From Paenibacillaceae bacterium (GTDB lineage Bacteria; Bacillota; Clostridia; Lachnospirales; Lachnospiraceae), in NCBI GenBank assembly GCA_015057705.1, contig SVDU01000003.1, positions 1-64,000 of the forward strand: DNA of 64,000 nucleotides, given 5' to 3'. Of the stretch, positions 60,733 through 64,000 are shown one piece after another. Below the pieces are notes generated by a model, which saw only the letters and a list, made by a program, of their open reading frames with translations, was not told the DNA's origin and did no database searches. How positions within the stretch are numbered: position 1 is the first letter of the stretch; the number at the start of each line of letters is the position of its first letter. The position numbers were made by a program, and so were the translations under genes.

Positions 60733-62088
60733 ATGGCTTTTGAGAGCTTATCCGATAAGTTACAGAATGTATTTAAGAATTTAAGAGGCAAAGGACGTTT
60801 GTCCGAAGCAGATGTAAAGACAGCCTTAAAAGAAGTTAAGATGGCTCTTTTGGAAGCAGATGTTAACTTTAAGGTAGTAAAACAGTTTATTAATGCTGTG
60901 CAGGAGAGAGCCATTGGACAGGATGTCCAGAACAGCCTTACTCCTGGCCAGATGGTAATAAAGATTGTAAATGAAGAACTTGTAAAACTTATGGGTTCTG
61001 AAACAACGGAAATAGAACTGAAGCCCGCAAGTGAGATTACAGTCATTTTGATGGCTGGTTTACAGGGTGCAGGTAAGACAACGACTACAGCCAAGATTGC
61101 AGGTAAGTTAAAGGCAAAAGGAAGAAATCCACTTTTGGTTGCCTGCGATATTTATCGCCCCGCAGCGATTAAACAGCTGCAGATCAACGGTGAAAAGCAG
61201 GGTGTTCCCGTATTTTCCATGGGAGAAAACCAGAAGCCGGCTGATATTGCCAAGGCTGCGATGGCTTATGCAACAAAGAATGGCCAGAATGTTGTGATTC
61301 TTGATACAGCAGGCCGTCTTCATATTGATGAAGATATGATGAATGAGCTGATTGAAATAAAAGAAAGCGTTGAAGTTCATCAGACGATTCTGGTTGTTGA
61401 TGCCATGACAGGACAGGATGCCGTGAATGTAGCCAGTATGTTCCATGATAAGATTGGAATTGACGGTGTCATCATAACAAAGTTAGATGGCGATACAAGA
61501 GGCGGTTCCGCATTATCCATCCGTGCTGTTACAGGTAAGCCGGTTCTTTATGTTGGTATGGGTGAAAAACTCTCCGATTTGGAGCAGTTTTATCCGGATC
61601 GTATGGCTTCCCGAATTTTAGGGATGGGAGATATCCTTTCTCTGATTGAAAAGGCAGAAACCCAGGTAGATGAAGAAAAAGCCAGAGAACTTTCCCAGAA
61701 GCTTAAAAAAGCAGAATTTGATTACAATGACTTTTTGGAGCAGATGACTCAGGTAAAAAACATGGGCGGTATGGCAAGCATTATGAGTATGATGCCTGGC
61801 ATGGGACAGATGAAGGATATGGATATTGATGAAAAGGCCATGGATCGGGTAGAAGCGATTATTCTTTCCATGACGAACAAAGAACGGACCAATCCCGACT
61901 TAATGAAGAACGCATCGAGAAAACAGCGGGTAGCAAAGGGTGCAGGGGTTGATATCAGTGAAGTAAACCGGATTGTAAAGCAGTTTGATCAGATGAAGAA
62001 GATGATGAAACAGCTGCCTGGAATGCTTGGCGGAGGAAAACGCCGCGGTGGCGCAGGACTCCTTGGAAAACTGAAATTACCGTTTTAA
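60733..62088 (+). CDS. ffh: signal recognition particle protein Ffh
   Basis: GTPase of 451 residues that binds signal peptides with 4.5S RNA and docks with FtsY at the membrane. The N domain (about 1-85), the G domain with GLQGAGKTTTTAKIAGKL (about 103-120), DTAGRLHIDEDMM, TKLDGDTRGG (about 245) and the methionine-rich M domain (about 330-450; MGGMASIMSMMPGMGQMKDM) are visible. GGAGGG precedes the ATG. No 4.5S RNA was recognised in the window. It is followed by rpsP after 84 bases. Confidence 0.96.
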   Translation: MAFESLSDKLQNVFKNLRGKGRLSEADVKTALKEVKMALLEADVNFKVVKQFINAVQERAIGQDVQNSLTPGQMVIKIVNEELVKLMGSETTEIELKPASEITVILMAGLQGAGKTTTTAKIAGKLKAKGRNPLLVACDIYRPAAIKQLQINGEKQGVPVFSMGENQKPADIAKAAMAYATKNGQNVVILDTAGRLHIDEDMMNELIEIKESVEVHQTILVVDAMTGQDAVNVASMFHDKIGIDGVIITKLDGDTRGGSALSIRAVTGKPVLYVGMGEKLSDLEQFYPDRMASRILGMGDILSLIEKAETQVDEEKARELSQKLKKAEFDYNDFLEQMTQVKNMGGMASIMSMMPGMGQMKDMDIDEKAMDRVEAIILSMTNKERTNPDLMKNASRKQRVAKGAGVDISEVNRIVKQFDQMKKMMKQLPGMLGGGKRRGGAGLLGKLKLPF

Positions 62089-62172
62089 TATTACTTTGAT
62101 GTTAGCAAGGCAGATTCCTGCGTCGCTATATATATGTTTTACAATTTAAGATTTAAGGAGGTGAATTAGAAC

Positions 62173-62415
62173 ATGGCAGTAAAAATGAGATTAAAAAGAA
62201 TGGGTCAGAAAAAGGCTCCTTTTTATAGAATTGTAGTTGCAGATTCCAGATCTCCCAGAGATGGCAGATTCATCGAAGAAATTGGATACTATGATCCTAC
62301 CACAGAACCAAGCGTAATCAAGTTTAACGAAGAGAACGCTAAAAAGTGGTTAGCAACAGGTGCTCAGCCAACTGAAGTTGTAAGCAAGCTTTTAAAGATC
62401 GCCGGTATCCAGTAG
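62173..62415 (+). CDS. rpsP: 30S ribosomal protein S16
   Basis: Ribosomal protein of 80 residues. The start [24 protein letters not shown] (about 3-26) and [21 protein letters not shown] (about 32-52) are unmistakable. AAGGAGGTGAATTAG precedes the ATG. It opens the rpsP-khpA-rimM-trmD series. Confidence 0.96.
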   Translation: MAVKMRLKRMGQKKAPFYRIVVADSRSPRDGRFIEEIGYYDPTTEPSVIKFNEENAKKWLATGAQPTEVVSKLLKIAGIQ

Positions 62416-62430
62416 TGAGAGGTGAAGCAT

Positions 62431-62658
62431 ATGAAGGAATTAGTAGAAGTAATTGCAAGAGCACTGGTTGATAATCCAGATCATGTTGCTGTTACGGAGA
62501 CTGTAAAAGACGATGAAATCGTCCTTGAACTTACGGTAGAACCTTCCGATATGGGTAAGGTAATTGGCAAACAGGGCAGAATAGCGAAAGCCATCCGCTC
62601 TGTTGTAAAAGCAGCAGCTTCCAAAGAAGATAAAAAAGTTACTGTTGAGATACAGTAA
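62431..62658 (+). CDS. khpA: KH domain RNA-binding protein KhpA
   Basis: Protein of 75 residues with one type II KH domain. The GxxG loop is GKQGR (about 50-54) in DMGKVIGKQGRIAKAIRSVV. It works with KhpB/EloR in relatives as a small RNA-binding regulator of cell length and division. ATG 62431 with GAGGTGAAG is used; the frame extends three codons further upstream without a site. Two hairpins separate it from rimM. Confidence 0.93.
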   Translation: MKELVEVIARALVDNPDHVAVTETVKDDEIVLELTVEPSDMGKVIGKQGRIAKAIRSVVKAAASKEDKKVTVEIQ

Positions 62659-62660
62659 CT

Positions 62661-62703
62661 TTTAAAAGACCGCCGACCTGTCGGGAAGACGGTCTTCTTT
62701 TGC
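62661..62703 (+). terminator. terminator-like hairpin after khpA
   Basis: AAAAGACCG at the left pairs with CGGTCTT at the right, with an inner CCGACC/TCGG stem, followed by CTTTTG. It would partly reduce read-through into rimM. Confidence 0.55.
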
Positions 62704-62744
62704 TTTCATAAACCAATGGTTTACGAAGCAACGTCCAGAATAAG

Positions 62745-62770
62745 CCGGATAGTAATATCCGGTTTCTTTT
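62745..62770 (+). terminator. second hairpin, just before rimM
   Basis: CCGGATA (62745-62751) pairs perfectly with TATCCGG (62756-62762) around a GTAA loop and is followed by TTTCTTTT. It lies 20 bases before the rimM start, in the leader. Confidence 0.5.
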
Positions 62771-62789
62771 ATATGATATGGAGAGACAA

Positions 62790-63299
62790 ATGGATAATTT
62801 ACTAAGAGTCGGAGTGATTTCTTCCACCCATGGGGTAAAGGGAGAAATAAAGGTGTTTCCAACAACGGATGATTCCACCCGTTTTAAACAGTTAAAGAAA
62901 GTAATTCTCGACACAGGCCGGGAACAGATTGATTTGGAAATTGAGGGAGTAAAATTCTTTAAAAATATGGTGATCCTGAAGTTTAAGGGATATAATTCCA
63001 TTGATGAAATTGAAAAATACAAGGGTAAGGATCTTTTGATCACAAGAGATCTGGCAGTAAAACTGGGCCCTGATGAAAACTTTATTTTTGACCTCATCGG
63101 CCTTTTGGTGGTAAAAGACGATGGGGAAGAGCTGGGGACATTGACCGATGTAATTAAAACAGGAGCCAATGATGTCTATGAGGTCAAGATGACGGATGGC
63201 AGAGAGGTTTTGCTGCCTGCAATTAAAGAATGCGTTCTGAATGTGGATCTGGAGAAGAAAGTTGTAACAGTTCATATGATGGACGGGCTTCTGGACTAA
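62790..63299 (+). CDS. rimM: 16S rRNA processing protein RimM
   Basis: Ribosome maturation factor of 169 residues that binds S19 in the 30S head. The start [21 protein letters not shown] (about 4-24, cited in part) and the PRC-barrel region [13 protein letters not shown] with [12 protein letters not shown] and [11 protein letters not shown]-like [15 protein letters not shown] are typical. ATG 62790 follows GGAGAG; a second in-frame ATG at 62778 lies before that site. trmD follows 21 bases later. Confidence 0.93.
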   Translation: MDNLLRVGVISSTHGVKGEIKVFPTTDDSTRFKQLKKVILDTGREQIDLEIEGVKFFKNMVILKFKGYNSIDEIEKYKGKDLLITRDLAVKLGPDENFIFDLIGLLVVKDDGEELGTLTDVIKTGANDVYEVKMTDGREVLLPAIKECVLNVDLEKKVVTVHMMDGLLD

Positions 63300-63320
63300 G
63301 GATAGGGGTAGAAATAAAGA

Positions 63321-64000
63321 ATGAATTATCATATATTGACGCTTTTTCCTGATATGGTCTTAAACGGTCTGAATACCAGCATTATCGGCAGAGCTGCAGA
63401 AAAAGGTCTGTTATCCATAGAAGCAATTGACATCAGAGACTATTCCACAGATAAGCACCACAGTGTGGATGATTATCCGTATGGAGGCGGCGCCGGAATG
63501 GTGATGCAGCCCATGCCCATATGCGAAGCTTACGACGATCTGTGTAATAAGATTGGCAAAAAGCCCCGTGTGATTTACATGACCCCCCAGGGAACTGTGT
63601 TTAATCAGACCATCGCAGGGGAACTGGCCAAAGAAGAGGATCTGGTTTTTCTGTGCGGTCACTATGAGGGGATTGATGAGAGGGCTTTGAATCTTGTTGC
63701 AACGGACTTCCTTTCCATCGGTGATTATGTGCTGACTGGCGGGGAACTTCCTGCCATGGTGATGATTGACTGCATCTCCCGTTTAATACCAGGCGTATTA
63801 AAGAATGAGACATCTGCCGAATTCGAATCCTTTCATGACAATCTGCTTGAGTATCCCCAGTATACCAGACCGGAGGAGTACAGAGGATTAAAGGTTCCGG
63901 AGGTTTTGTTATCCGGACACCATAAAAATATTGACATCTGGAGACGGGAGCAATCCATTAAGCGGACTCTGGAGCGGAGACCGGATCTTTTAAAAGAAGC
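63321..64000 (+). CDS. trmD: tRNA m1G37 methyltransferase TrmD, cut at window edge
   Basis: The reading frame stays open to the end of the window (226 codons of an expected 235-250). The start MNYHILTLFPDM, DYPYGGGAGMVM (about 53-64), FLCGHYEGIDER (about 111-122), SIGDYVLTGGELP (about 132-144) and the YTRPEEYRG segment are the trefoil-knot SPOUT signatures. It methylates G37 next to the anticodon. It belongs to the rpsP-khpA-rimM-trmD operon. The C-terminal end is missing only because the window ends. Confidence 0.95.
   Translation, partial: MNYHILTLFPDMVLNGLNTSIIGRAAEKGLLSIEAIDIRDYSTDKHHSVDDYPYGGGAGMVMQPMPICEAYDDLCNKIGKKPRVIYMTPQGTVFNQTIAGELAKEEDLVFLCGHYEGIDERALNLVATDFLSIGDYVLTGGELPAMVMIDCISRLIPGVLKNETSAEFESFHDNLLEYPQYTRPEEYRGLKVPEVLLSGHHKNIDIWRREQSIKRTLERRPDLLKE

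Noticed and set aside
1-64000. tRNA, rRNA, 4.5S RNA and prophage genes
   Set aside because: No cloverleaf, rRNA-like or SRP RNA sequence and no phage structural or integrase gene was recognised on either strand.

Overview
The window looks like a chromosomal segment of an anaerobic Clostridia bacterium, most likely Lachnospiraceae of the Lacrimispora / Clostridium saccharolyticum type. This rests on gene content and order (def-fmt-rsmB-rlmN-prpC-prkC-rsgA-rpe-thiN; ylxM-ffh-rpsP-khpA-rimM-trmD), strong AGGAGG ribosome binding sites, sigma-A promoters, a THF riboswitch before folT, formate-THF ligase, and many two-component and ECF/ABC uptake genes. The taxonomic call is inference. No tRNA, rRNA, CRISPR array or prophage was found. 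About 60 protein genes fill most of the sequence.

Region 1 to 8.6 kb is accessory and regulatory. The left edge is the last 75 bases of a group II intron (domains V and VI). Then come a divergent nitroreductase / HxlR pair, an orphan FliB-type gene, lrgAB divergent from a PAP2 phosphatase, THF riboswitch-folT, an Mrp-type Fe-S ATPase, and a small alarmone synthetase. A two-component system on the minus strand ends this part.

Region 8.8 to 19.5 kb is envelope and phosphate functions. An SLH-domain protein, a duplicated MacA/HlyD-like adaptor, an ABC ATPase and a MacB-like permease form an operon. Two pairs of 11-bp-phased direct repeats precede it, and it probably answers to the neighbouring two-component system. 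A dipeptidase follows, then a Na/Pi cotransporter with a clear PHO box, a PhoB/PhoR-like pair and a DegV protein.

Region 19.5 to 22.3 kb is the most unusual part. A NusG-II protein (EetA-like) is divergent from a membrane-anchored FMN-binding protein. That protein has one canonical flavinylation domain (DAVSGAT) followed by three 125-residue copies of a degenerate FMN-binding domain, in which the SGAT motif is replaced by SSVS. A Gx-type membrane protein (EetB-like) follows. This looks like a partial flavin-based extracellular electron transfer locus.

Region 22.3 to 36 kb holds galT, a YitT protein, a three-gene ABC importer with hairpins between the first two genes, and an SH3/NlpC-P60 wall hydrolase. 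Next is a chimeric pseudogene with an intact promoter (an NTP-transferase remnant joined to the C-terminus of a substrate-binding protein). A TetR / aldo-keto reductase unit with matching operators and an aconitase / citrate synthase operon with a leader hairpin complete this part.

Region 36 to 64 kb is housekeeping, all on the plus strand: tepA, ftsK/spoIIIE, fhs, murE, murF, priA, def, fmt, a zinc peptidase, rsmB, rlmN, prpC, prkC, rsgA, rpe, thiN, an ECF S component, a pyridoxal kinase and serS. After two small enzymes come ylxM, ffh, rpsP, khpA, rimM and trmD, which runs off the right edge.
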